DNA from: G965212025 sp965237985
GTDB taxonomy: Bacteria > Pseudomonadota > Gammaproteobacteria > Poriferisulfidales > Oxydemutatoraceae
Direction of reading: 5' to 3'
NCBI GenBank assembly: GCA_965237985.1
Contig: OZ250161.1
Span: 496,001 to 560,000, forward strand
Length of the DNA stretch: 64,000 nucleotides
In this document: one piece after another, positions 18,325-27,627 of the stretch
Position numbering within the stretch: position 1 is the first letter of the stretch
Layout: each line of letters begins with the position of its first letter
The notes under the pieces: generated by a model
What the model was told of the DNA's origin: nothing
Seen by the model: the letters and a program-made list of their open reading frames with translations, nothing else
The model's database searches: none
Translations under genes and position numbers: made by a program

Positions 18325-20739
18325 TCAAGGCCGGGACAGGCTCGTCGAAACCCACTTTTCCACAGGTCTGCAGGCCAAAGTCCTTGGTAAATCTTTTGAT
18401 CGGCTTTTCCGGTTCCAGTATTTGCGTCGGTCCTCACGATGCATGAGTTCTACTTCCAGCGCGCCTGCTGCGGGAAAGAAAATTCCCAAAGCCCCGGTGT
18501 CAGCCGTATTGAATAGCGGAATATCTCGCTTCCTGTAGCGGTCCAGCACTTTATTTCTGGGGAAGCGAAAACGGTTTTTATAACCGGCAGAAACCACAGC
18601 CGCACAGGGGGCGACTGTCTCGATGAACGCTTCGCTCGATGAAGTCAGGCTGCCATGATGCGGCACCAGAAGCACCGAGCTTTTCAATGCCTTCGTCTGG
18701 GTTTTCAACATAAATTGCTCGGCCATGTGCTCGATGTCGCCGGTCAACAGCAATGAGTTTTCTCGTGTGCTGATCTGCAACACGCAGGAAGCGTTGTTGC
18801 CAGAAAACCTCGATGATAACGGTGGCGGATGCAAAAACGCAAAACGGACTTCATCGACCCACCAGGCGTTACCTCGCTGGCAGGGCTCAAAACCATTTTT
18901 CTGCAAAGCAGGATCAGAAGAAAACCGGGCAGTCACTTCAATATCCGCTTCCCGTAATTTGTTCAAGCCACCGGCGTGATCGTTGTCGCCATGCGACACC
19001 ACCAGAGTATCCAGTCTGTTGATGCCGGCTCTTCGCAGATAAGGCAACAAGCTGTGCACAAGAGGGACGAAGCTTGGCGCACGTCCTGGGCCGGTATCAA
19101 AAAGAACATAATGATGGCGAGTCCTGATGAACACGGAAAGCCCCTGCCCGACGTCAAAAAACAAAGCCTGGAACGAACCTGTGGGAATAATGGGGATCCC
19201 GGAGCGGTTGAACGACACCAGGCACAGGAGTGCCACAAACAGGAAACCGTATGAAGTACGAATGAAAGGAAGCACCATAAAAGCCGAAGCCATTAGAACC
19301 AAAGCCCAGACAGGTGGCTCGAGATACCAGTAAAAACCGGGGATTTCAATCAGCCAGTCACTGATACGCCAAAATACTTCCAGGAACTGCCCGGCAAAGT
19401 CAGCAAAAAACTTGCCAGCGGCAGGCCAAAAAGTAGAGAAGAACACGGCAAGCAACGCACAGGGAAGCACTAAAAAACTCATAAACGGTATCGCAAAGGC
19501 ATTGGCAATCGGGGCACCAGGCACCAGGAGCGCGAAAAAATACAGGGTCAACGGGACAAGTGCCAGAGCCAGATAAAGTTGCAGTCCCACCCACCGCCAC
19601 ACCCGGTTCGCACGACGGGTACCCGTCAACCAGGCACAGATGGCTGCCAGCGCACCAAAAGAAAGATAGAAAGTCGCGGACAAAGGACTCAAAGGGTCCA
19701 GCACCAAGACCAGGACAAGTGCTAGGTAAAGTGCGTTTCTCAAAATACTGCTCCTGAAAAACAGAGCACAGAACACAAAACACGCCAGCATCACCAGAGC
19801 ACGTTGCGTCGGTATAGAAAATTCAGCCAGCCAGGAATAAAAAAAGGCGGCCAGCAAAGCCAACAGCAACGCCACCGGTCTGACAGCAATTTCCCGTGGG
19901 TTGGGAATGGCCCGTAGCCCAAAAAACAGCACCAACCCATACACCAGCCCGAAAATCAATGAAATATGCAAACCAGAAATGGCAAACAGGTGCGCGGTGC
20001 CGCTGAGTCTCAACCATTCCCATTGCTCGGCCGTCATGTAGCTGCGTTCACCAAATGTCAGTGCCAGAATCGGGCCTTTCTGCGCTTCCGGCACGAGTCT
20101 TTCCAGTTTTTCAAAAATCTTGAACCGCAATGCTGCCAGATCACGCCACGGCTCCGCTGAAGACAGCAGGCGCAAACTGCGAACATAACCACTTGCCCCG
20201 ATCCCTTTGGCGAACAGGTAAGCCTCGTAGTCAAAGCCACCAGGATTGCTGAGACTGTTGGGTTTTTTCAAGCGTATGACGCCGCTGACAATGTCTCCCG
20301 GAACCAGATTTGCAGCCGGATAAATCTTTTCCTGGTTGTAAATGCGCAACCTGACCGTTTCGGGCAGCGAAGGGGGAGACAGAATGCGGGCGTTGAAGCG
20401 AAGTTGCCTGCCGCTCTTGATCGGAATGCCCACCACTTTCATGACGACTTCCAGGTCTCGCTGTTCATCGGCCGTGACCAAGACACGGTCTAATGCGCTT
20501 TGTGCCGAGAAAAGCGCCCACAAAAACCCTGCGAGCAAGCTGCACAGACTGCAGATAATCCTCAGGTGGCTGAACATGCCAATCGCCAAAGGAGCAAGAA
20601 AAAACCAGGATTGCCCAGGAAGCTCTGTCTGTACTTGCAACAGAAGATTGCCAAGCAGAAAAAAAACGCTGGTACAGGCCATGAGAAACAGCACCGCAGG
20701 AGTAACCGTGAACCCCATGTTCACCGAGCGAAAGCCCAT
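18325..20739 (-). CDS. comEC: DNA internalisation-related competence protein ComEC/Rec2
   Basis: An 804-residue polytopic membrane protein proposed to carry single-stranded DNA across the inner membrane during natural transformation. The order is an N-terminal hydrophobic and OB-like region (DUF4131), the Competence domain with HLFAISGLHISLIFGL, and a C-terminal metallo-beta-lactamase-like domain with FDTGPG, SHGDNDHAGGL and LVPHHGS. E. coli YcaI, also upstream of msbA, is the same family. The metal-ligand motifs are complete, so the nuclease-like domain may be active. It begins at ATG 20739. No other competence genes are in the window. Confidence 0.92.
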   Translation of the reverse strand: MGFRSVNMGFTVTPAVLFLMACTSVFFLLGNLLLQVQTELPGQSWFFLAPLAIGMFSHLRIICSLCSLLAGFLWALFSAQSALDRVLVTADEQRDLEVVMKVVGIPIKSGRQLRFNARILSPPSLPETVRLRIYNQEKIYPAANLVPGDIVSGVIRLKKPNSLSNPGGFDYEAYLFAKGIGASGYVRSLRLLSSAEPWRDLAALRFKIFEKLERLVPEAQKGPILALTFGERSYMTAEQWEWLRLSGTAHLFAISGLHISLIFGLVYGLVLFFGLRAIPNPREIAVRPVALLLALLAAFFYSWLAEFSIPTQRALVMLACFVFCALFFRSSILRNALYLALVLVLVLDPLSPLSATFYLSFGALAAICAWLTGTRRANRVWRWVGLQLYLALALVPLTLYFFALLVPGAPIANAFAIPFMSFLVLPCALLAVFFSTFWPAAGKFFADFAGQFLEVFWRISDWLIEIPGFYWYLEPPVWALVLMASAFMVLPFIRTSYGFLFVALLCLVSFNRSGIPIIPTGSFQALFFDVGQGLSVFIRTRHHYVLFDTGPGRAPSFVPLVHSLLPYLRRAGINRLDTLVVSHGDNDHAGGLNKLREADIEVTARFSSDPALQKNGFEPCQRGNAWWVDEVRFAFLHPPPLSSRFSGNNASCVLQISTRENSLLLTGDIEHMAEQFMLKTQTKALKSSVLLVPHHGSLTSSSEAFIETVAPCAAVVSAGYKNRFRFPRNKVLDRYRKRDIPLFNTADTGALGIFFPAAGALEVELMHREDRRKYWNRKSRSKDLPRTLACRPVEKWVSTSLSRP

Positions 20740-21030
20740 TCAAATTCTGGCCAGGACTGATGGTGGATAACGGTTACCCAAGCGTCATTTCGGCTGCTGA
20801 GGCGGACAGCGAAACGCTGTGTTCTTGACTTCGCCTGTGAACCACCGGGACCCTCTATCAGGAAACGACAGAACTGCCGACAATACCGGTCATCAAAGCA
20901 ATGCTCCGCGCCTGCACCAAAGCAACAGGGGGAATTACAACCCGTTTTACATCAATAATTCATGGAACAATGGGAGAACTTCAGCAGACAGGCAAGCAAC
21001 ATGACAATGCTCGCGTATCAAACCACTTGT
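20740..21030. other. Spacer without recognisable gene
   Basis: No frame with a domain or family resemblance was seen. It presumably carries the comEC promoter and grades into the decayed fur copy that follows. Confidence 0.4.
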
Positions 21031-21165
21031 TGCCAGTTTGTTTGGGCACTGTTCTTTCCGGCAATCAACGTGCCTGGTTCTGCCGCGGTCGAAAATCTGG
21101 AAGCCGCGTTCTTTCGCGATGCACCCTGACAACCTTCAAGCAACTGGGCTTTTCAACGTACGCGG
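21030..21165 (-). pseudogene. Decayed fragment of the fur 3' end
   Basis: The minus strand encodes RIAKERGFQIFD and, after substitutions, HVDCRKEQCPNK, matching the C-terminal end of Fur encoded at 31855-31990 (RIAKEHGFKISD, YVDCQRKQCPNK). The nucleotide match includes GGCACTGTT followed by GGCAATCAACGT. Only the last third of fur is represented. A shorter related piece lies at 27285-27345. Confidence 0.8.
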
Positions 21166-21260
21166 GATCACCGGCCCCTGTCTTGGAGCTATTGAAGACC
21201 TAGACCAGAGGATTATCAGGGCGAAGCAACTGGCAACTGTCTTGTGGAAACCTGGTGTGT

Positions 21261-21740
21261 CCGCCTGGCTCACTGACATTGAAAATTGACCGGATTCAGA
21301 GCAAAGCTCAAACCAAGCGGCAAAGACATCAAGCAAGATGAACTTGAAAGGCCTGGAGCTGTAAATTACTGGACCAAATCAGAGACGCTGCTTTCCGAAC
21401 TTTGATGGCGTGGCAAAATAATCCCATCCCAAAGGTTCAAAGGTTGCCATCAGGCAGGCGTTTAATCAGGTCAAACTGGAAAGGCTGCTGCGTGCCTTTG
21501 TGTCCGCTTGGCTCACTGACATTGAAAATTGACCGGGTTCAGAGCAAAGCTTAAACCAAGCGGCAAAGACATCAAGCAAGATGAACTTGAAAGGCCTGGA
21601 ACTGTAAATTACTGGACCAAATCAGAGACGCTGCTTTCCGAACTTTGATGGCGTGGCAAAATAATCCCATCCCAAAGGTTCAAAGGTTGCCATCAGGCAG
21701 GCATTGAATCAGGTCAAACTTGAAAGGCTGGTGCGTGCCT
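21261..21740 (+). repeat. 243-bp tandem duplication
   Basis: The stretch beginning GGCTCACTGACATTGAAAAT near 21267 recurs near 21510, a 243-bp period, with only a handful of differences over two units. No gene is recognised inside. The high identity within otherwise decayed surroundings marks it as a recent duplication. Confidence 0.92.
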
Positions 21741-21929
21741 TGCGATAGCCTTGGGGGTCTTGGTAGAGCGTTAATAGTGACTGAATGAGGAGGAACCGTA
21801 ACTGAAGCCTGGACTGAATCCTGCCTGCCAAAATCACCTTCTCCTGACTGTCGCGGCACAGCATACGCCAGCAAGACGTTCTCGGCCGGCCTTCGTTCAC
21901 CAAGTCTCTTGCCTGACTCCAGTCACTTC

Positions 21930-22275
21930 CGTTTGGATGTGCCTGCCTATCGCACTACCCCGCCAAGAAATACCCGAAAACGGAGCCTCGCTGCCGCCAT
22001 TCTCGGAACAACACCGTTGACGACAACGGTGGCGTCGCCGGTCGGCCTGTGACCCGTACCCTAAACTGGTCGTCCGGGATAATCAGGGAACCCTAAAGGA
22101 ACTCATAAGCTGCGAAGTGTCCTCCTTGCTTGAAGCGCCAGAAACCACATTTTGTCCCTGAACATCAGGATTTGCTATCGTGGGTGGGCTGCCAAATATC
22201 TTCTCTACGGGACTGCCGACCTCCATCACATTCTTGGCAAGTACAAGCACCCAATCATGGTTTGGTCCCTGTCAC
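21930..22275 (-). pseudogene. Decayed copy of the adhesin gene 3' region
   Basis: Bases 21935-22015 match 27435-27515 (shared GTGCCTGCCTATCGCACT and ACCCGAAAACGGA). Bases 22020-22100 match 27881-27970 and 22125-22270 match 28095-28240 (shared GGTGGGCTGCCAAATAT). The order is the same as at the adhesin locus, so this is a diverged segmental duplicate with internal deletions. No open reading frame survives. Confidence 0.8.
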
Positions 22276-22602
22276 GAAAAGCGAAAGGATGTATTGATGT
22301 GTCGGAAGTCCAAGAGCGTTCGGTCTCTTAGTGCCAGATCGTTGTCGTTGCCGTTGTCATTACAAACTTCTGCTTGGTAACGGGGCTCCAGGTTGTTGAA
22401 GGATATTCAAAGACTTTTTTTGCCGATCAAGAAACTCATACTTTGAATTATCATTAATGTATTTTGGTATTTCCACATTTTCAGCCTCGTATTGTTTTAT
22501 TAGTTGTTTCTCTACCTATATGGTTGTATAGAAAGACTCTATAATATCCGACATTTTGTAAGCCTTTTTGCAAAGTTGCCAGCGTTGTTGATGTTTTACC
22601 TG

Positions 22603-23744
22603 TCATTTTTTATTATGCTTGCGGATTCTAGCCAGTTTATCCCAATCTTTGACAATAATAGCCTGAATTTCTTCGCTGTCTTTTAAAACACCAGTGATAA
22701 TGCTAACATCCTCAGGCAGTTCTTTATTGTCCTTTACAAGTGTATGCATTTCTTCATCTGTGACAACACATCCAGGTAGTGTGTTATCAGACTCCTTGCC
22801 TTTATTGTCTTCGATAATGTTTTGCATATTTTGATACCACGGATCACCTAAATATTGTTTAGCCGACTCAATATTCTGAATTACTTCTTTACTAATATCT
22901 CCTACAAAAACCAAATTGTGAAGCTCAGTATCCTTACCTATTCTATTTGCTAATGAGTAATTGTTATCAGTTGCATGCGCGCCTTGACACTGTGCCGAAA
23001 GAAAATGCGCACCTTGACACTGTGCCAAACGAAAATACGCACCTGCCAAATAAGCATAGCTTAGGTTTGCCGGGTTTAATTGCTTGGCAAATGACACATG
23101 TAAGCCTGGTAAACTTTGCTTTTCGGTCTGTTTGTTATCCATCGTTTTTTTGAACAATAAATCAATGGTGGTTTGAATTTCATTACTAGGGCGGTCTTTG
23201 TGTTGTATTTGATAGGTTTTTTCGCCTTTTCCGTTAGTCTCCTGGGTTTTAGAGCGCACATGCGAGCATAGGATTTGGCGATTTGCCGGAGATATTTATC
23301 ATCATCCAATGCCAACTGATAGAGCGAATAAACCGCTCCGGTTCGAGCAGAGGATTCATCACTGCCTAATAAATGAACTGCTGCGGTGAAGCGTTCATCT
23401 ATGCGTTGCTTGATTTGTATACCAATTTGTTGTTCTTGTGCTCTAACACGCCTATAAAAGAACACCAAGCCCACGATGGCAATAAGACCACTACCAATAT
23501 TAACAGCATCAATTTCGCCAATCTTAACAGCATCAATACTGCCAATATAAACAGCATAAAAAATCGCTTCTAATCTATTTAAATACAAGATAAGAATAGC
23601 ACCTGAGATAACGATAGTACCTACCAAAAACCAAGGAATAAATCCATAAACATAAGGGTATTTTTCAAAATATACTTTTGTGCCAAGGGTGCACTCTTTC
23701 AATCCATAAAAAATGCTTTTGATAATACGCTCTAAATATTTCAT
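22603..23744 (-). pseudogene. Frameshifted membrane-anchored pentapeptide-repeat gene
   Basis: Two overlapping minus-strand frames together make one protein. The first (from 23744) has a membrane segment near residues 38-55, a second near 86-98 and a helical module SARTGAVYSLYQLALDD. The second (to 22603) continues the module in another frame and carries degenerate pentapeptide units (NPANLSYAYLAGAYF, then repeated AQCQGAH). The frame change lies near 23260-23275. The region is clearly AT-richer than its neighbours, suggesting acquisition. Family members commonly join two membrane helices to pentapeptide repeats; their function is unknown. It could be two short expressed proteins, but the split inside a conserved module favours a pseudogene. 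Confidence 0.7.
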
Positions 23745-24098
23745 AAAAACTTATCCAACCTTTGTTGTCTTGTCGTGATAAAACTCCGGCCTTAGTTCTC
23801 GGGCCGGTCTGCTAATCCCAAACTTTATATCTGCCATTTCCGCTTTTTACACCGACATTTGCTTAAGGTCAAGCATCGTTAAAAACATGGCTTTTTGTTT
23901 GTCTAAATTTAAGGCTTTCAAAATTATATCCATGGGTCATTTATCTTTGAATTCGGCTATTTCGATTAAATCAATCAACAAAGTTTGATTGCATTCTGGC
24001 TGGATTTTATCATCAGTAGCCCATAGCCTTCTGTCGCTTGCCGGAATTTTTAATATTCGTTGTTTAGTTATGTTTTCCCTAATAATTCGCAACGGCTA
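23745..24098. other. AT-rich spacer between the pentapeptide gene and tRNA-Ser
   Basis: No gene was recognised. The composition stays AT-rich up to the tRNA 3' end, so it probably belongs to the acquired segment and carries the promoter of the pentapeptide gene. Confidence 0.45.
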
Positions 24099-24190
24099 TG
24101 GCGGAGAGGGAGGGATTCGAACCCCCGGAGGACATTTAAACCCTCAGCGGTTTTCAAGACCGCCGCCTTCGACCGCTCGGCCACCTCTCC
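24099..24190 (-). tRNA. tRNA-Ser (anticodon UGA)
   Basis: The minus strand folds into a class II tRNA: acceptor GGAGAGG pairs with CCTCTCC, the anticodon loop is CTTGAAA with TGA, a long variable arm follows, the T-arm contains GGTTCGAATCC and an encoded CCA ends the gene at 24099. The overall sequence resembles E. coli tRNA-Ser(UGA), which reads UCA. Its 3' end faces the AT-rich segment. Confidence 0.97.
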
Positions 24191-24593
24191 CCCCCTTAAT
24201 TGTACGGGAACCGGCGATTGACAGGAAGGGAAAATTGACGAAAAGTGTCCACAAACAAAGACAAAACGACAGCCGCCCAGGCTGTTGGAAACTCTTGCCT
24301 GACAGCAGATGACATACCTGTGGCCCTGACGAGGGAGGGAGGAATGGCAGGTAAAAAAACCAGGCAACCAGGTTCTCTCTGTTGGTGTGCCTTTGCGATG
24401 ATTTGCTTCCTCTGGCAAGTCTGCTTGTAAACACAAACTTCGTGTCTTCAGCACCAGGTTTTGTGATAGTCTGAATGTCAGGGAAGCCCCAGCCGGCATC
24501 ACAGCACAAAATCAGTGGTGTGGTGATGAGCGAATATACGGCGGGGCTACCAGCTTACAGCGGCCTCGGCTTCGTTACGCTGGCGGGAGCAAC

Positions 24594-25523
24594 ATGCCTT
24601 TTACAGAAAAACCAATAAATTTCCGGAAAGTGAAATGTCCGGGCATCATCGTCAAGCCGAACGATGAACGCGCCCGCAGTTACGCTATAAGTCTGGTGTC
24701 GTACTTGCTTACCCGTTTTGAGCGGGTAGCAATTGAAGACAGTCTGCAAATTTCCTTTCCGGCGTTGCCCGAAAGCGATGGAATTTCTCCGGAACGTATT
24801 TTGCACTTGCCGCGTAGAAAATTATTCCAATCGGCAGAACTCATTGTCTCTCTGGGCGGCGACGGTACCCTCCTCGGTGCCGCACAGGGTGCGGCTCACC
24901 TCGGCTTGCCTGTTCTGGGAGTCAATCTGGGCACACTCGGTTTTCTCGTGGAGATCACACCGGAACGAATGTCCGAACATCTCGACGCAATTTTTTCCGG
25001 CCATTGTTTTATCGAAGAGCGCCAGGTTTTGAACGTCACCGTGCATAAACGAGGCACCTCCCCAGCCAGCTACGATGCCTGCAACGATCTCACCATCAAG
25101 CATTTGAATTCAGTCCGCATCATTGAACTGGATACATATATTGATGACAGGCAACTTTGTACGCTACGCTCGGATGGACTGATAGTCTCCACACCAACGG
25201 GTTCAACCGCTTATGCACTTTCGTGCAACGGGCCTCTGGTACAGCCAACACTGGAGGCCATACTGGTGGTGCCAATTTGCCCGCACACCTTGACTTTTCG
25301 CCCCTTGATTGTTGATTCGAGCAAAAACATCAGGATTGCTTTTTCAACCAACAACAGTGGCAAAGCATTGGTCTCGCTTGACGGACAAGTCAACGAAACG
25401 CTCGAGGTCGGTGAGTACCTGACCGTAAAATCCCCACCTTACAAGCTCAAACTGGTGCAACCGATGGAGCACGATTACTTCCACACACTCAGAACGAAAT
25501 TACGCTGGGGGGAGAAGTTCTAG
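24594..25523 (+). CDS. nadK: NAD kinase
   Basis: NAD kinase makes NADP from NAD and ATP. The 309-residue protein has the GGDGTLL motif (about residues 89-95), the NDLTI motif (NE/D box) and the TPTGSTAYALS segment of the C-terminal domain. The usual SAGGP is here SCNGP, a departure in a conserved loop, although the surrounding PHTL and SLDGQ motifs are kept. ATG 24594 is preceded by GGGAG at a good distance. recN follows 40 bp downstream, an arrangement common in proteobacteria. Confidence 0.93.
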   Translation: MPFTEKPINFRKVKCPGIIVKPNDERARSYAISLVSYLLTRFERVAIEDSLQISFPALPESDGISPERILHLPRRKLFQSAELIVSLGGDGTLLGAAQGAAHLGLPVLGVNLGTLGFLVEITPERMSEHLDAIFSGHCFIEERQVLNVTVHKRGTSPASYDACNDLTIKHLNSVRIIELDTYIDDRQLCTLRSDGLIVSTPTGSTAYALSCNGPLVQPTLEAILVVPICPHTLTFRPLIVDSSKNIRIAFSTNNSGKALVSLDGQVNETLEVGEYLTVKSPPYKLKLVQPMEHDYFHTLRTKLRWGEKF

Positions 25524-25563
25524 TCTCGAAAAGCCGGATACTTGCGAATATTTTTGGGCCACC

Positions 25564-27252
25564 ATGCTGAAAGCGCTGAGCGTCAAAAACTTTACCGTCA
25601 TTGAATCGGTCACGCTGATGCCGGGCAGTGGCATGACCGTGATCACCGGCGAAACCGGTGCCGGAAAATCCATTCTGATTGACGCGCTGCATCTTGCGCT
25701 TGGCGGCCGTGCCGGCGCGGCGGTTGTCCGGAAAGGTGCGTCGCAGGCATCGATCACACTGAACATTGATTTACACCAGCAGGCGCAGGCCAGTCAGTGG
25801 CTTGCGCAACACGGTCTCGCCGAAGCAGAGGGTTGCGTTTTACACCGGGTCATTGAACACAATGGGCGTTCGCATTGCTGGATCAATGGCCTGCCTGCCA
25901 CCACATCACAATTACGCATGCTCGGCAGTCTGCTGGTTGATATCTTTGGGCAAAACTCCCAGCAGTTACTGTTGCGACACGAAAACCATTTGCGCATGCT
26001 GGATGAATTATGCGGGCACCCGGAATTGCTGGAAAAAATGGAAAAAGTTGCGCGCGACTGGAAAGACTACTCCCAAGAACACGAAATATTAAAAAAGAAT
26101 CAGGAAGATCGGCTCGACCGTATTGACCTGCTGCGATACCGTGCGAACGAACTGGATGTCCTGGCACCTGCGGAAAACGAGTTTCGCAACCTGGAAAACG
26201 AACACCGTGTTTTATCCCAGCAGGAAAAATTGAAATCCTGTCTGGCTACAACTCTAGGGCACTTGGATGAAGTCTACGATGAATCCTGTGTGACGCGACT
26301 GGTGGCATTGGCACGAGACCTGGAAGCCTTTGCCGGCTTGTCTCCGGAAATAGACTGCGCGCTGGAATTGTTGCACGACTCCACAAAAAAAATCCGGATC
26401 GCGGGCGAAGAACTGCTCGCCTACAAAGATAAAACAGACTTTTCTGAAACGCACTACCAAGAAGTGGAAACGCGACTTTCAGACCACTACAGGCTTGCTG
26501 ACAAATATCGTGTCGAACCGCAGAAACTCAGCGAATTGTGGCACAGCACAAACGCAGAACTCGCGCAGACCGAAGCGCCAGGCAAGCAGTTGAAGGCATT
26601 GGACGAGAAGTGCCGAGAATTGAGAAAAACATGGCTGGAACTGGCACAGACAGTAGGCAAAACCCGCAGAAAACTAAAGCGGCGTATGGAAAACTCAGTC
26701 GCTGCAGCATTGCAAAAACTAAACATGCCAGATGCCAACATTCAGGTGAAACTGAAGCAAAGAGCAGATCCCGATAACTCTGCAATCCACGTACAGGGGT
26801 TGGAATCTGCCGAATTTCTCGTGAGCACCAATCCCGGTCAACCCCCCCGGCCAATTGCGAAAATTGCTTCAGGCGGTGAGCTGTCCCGCATTAGCCTCGC
26901 TTTCCAACTGCTGTCCTCAAAAACTGCTCGCGTGCCAATCATGATCTTTGACGAAGCGGATACGGGGATCGGGGGAGCAAGCGCTGAAATCGTCGGCCGC
27001 ATGCTGTGGGAAATCGGCAACCACAGTCAGGTGCTTTGTGTCACTCACCTGCCACAGATCGCGGCTCTGGCAGACCATCACTTCACAGTCAAAAAAGTGC
27101 ACGAAGGTGGCTATTCCAGTGCTTCTGTGGAGAAGCTGGGCAACAAGGAACGAGAACAGGAAATTGCCCGCATGATGGCGGGTATCAAAATCACCAAGCG
27201 TTCCCTGGCGCACGCAAAGGAAATGTTGAATAAAGGCCGTGAGGAGAACTGA
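25564..27252 (+). CDS. recN: DNA repair protein RecN
   Basis: RecN is an SMC-like ATPase that acts on double-strand breaks. The 562 residues (E. coli 553) begin with MLKALSVKNFTVIESV and the Walker A motif GETGAGKS near residue 31, continue through a coiled-coil middle (about 150-360), and end with the signature ASGGELSRI, Walker B PIMIFDEADTGIGG and the CVTHLPQIAALADHHF switch. Together with the AddA-like helicase and uvrA it makes the window rich in DNA repair. A decayed copy of its coiled-coil region lies beside fur at 31500-31810. Confidence 0.95.
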   Translation: MLKALSVKNFTVIESVTLMPGSGMTVITGETGAGKSILIDALHLALGGRAGAAVVRKGASQASITLNIDLHQQAQASQWLAQHGLAEAEGCVLHRVIEHNGRSHCWINGLPATTSQLRMLGSLLVDIFGQNSQQLLLRHENHLRMLDELCGHPELLEKMEKVARDWKDYSQEHEILKKNQEDRLDRIDLLRYRANELDVLAPAENEFRNLENEHRVLSQQEKLKSCLATTLGHLDEVYDESCVTRLVALARDLEAFAGLSPEIDCALELLHDSTKKIRIAGEELLAYKDKTDFSETHYQEVETRLSDHYRLADKYRVEPQKLSELWHSTNAELAQTEAPGKQLKALDEKCRELRKTWLELAQTVGKTRRKLKRRMENSVAAALQKLNMPDANIQVKLKQRADPDNSAIHVQGLESAEFLVSTNPGQPPRPIAKIASGGELSRISLAFQLLSSKTARVPIMIFDEADTGIGGASAEIVGRMLWEIGNHSQVLCVTHLPQIAALADHHFTVKKVHEGGYSSASVEKLGNKEREQEIARMMAGIKITKRSLAHAKEMLNKGREEN

Positions 27253-27542
27253 AACCCTCATCCTGTTTTTCAGCCCCGGCAAACAGTGTTCTTTCGCAAT
27301 GCACTCCCGACAGCCTCCAATCAACTGATCTTTTCAACATTCACGGGGGGGGGCGGTTCCTGTTCTGAAGATACCAAAGACTCGGGGCAGAGAATTTCTC
27401 AAAGCGAAGTGGCCGTCTTCGCGGGAATCCGGTGTGCCTGCCTATCGCACTGCCCCGCGCAGGAGTACCCGAAAACGGAACCTCGCTGCCGCCATCCGCT
27501 CGCGAACAACTCTGATGACTATTTCGTCGCGCCTCAAACCAC
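27253..27542. other. Decayed spacer with a short fur-derived piece
   Basis: Bases 27285-27345 resemble the fur 3' end (shared TGTTCTTTCGCAATGC and TCAATCAACTG). The rest aligns with 21165-21260 and 21935-22015. No open gene is present. Confidence 0.65.
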
Positions 27543-27627
27543 AATTGTGAACAAGGCCTCATTGAGTGTCGGGTCAGCCATTCCGCCTCAATTCATCCAC
27601 AAATTGTGAACAAGGCCTCATTGAGTG
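27543..27627 (+). repeat. 59-bp tandem duplication
   Basis: AATTGTGAACAAGGCCTCAT continuing to ATTGAGTG occurs at 27543-27568 and again at 27602-27627, 26 identical bases within a 59-bp period. It lies at the 3' edge of the adhesin pseudogene and may have duplicated part of its coding end. Confidence 0.9.

Noticed and set aside
22390..24190. Complete genomic island with attachment repeats
   Set aside because: No integrase and no second copy of the tRNA-Ser 3' end could be found.
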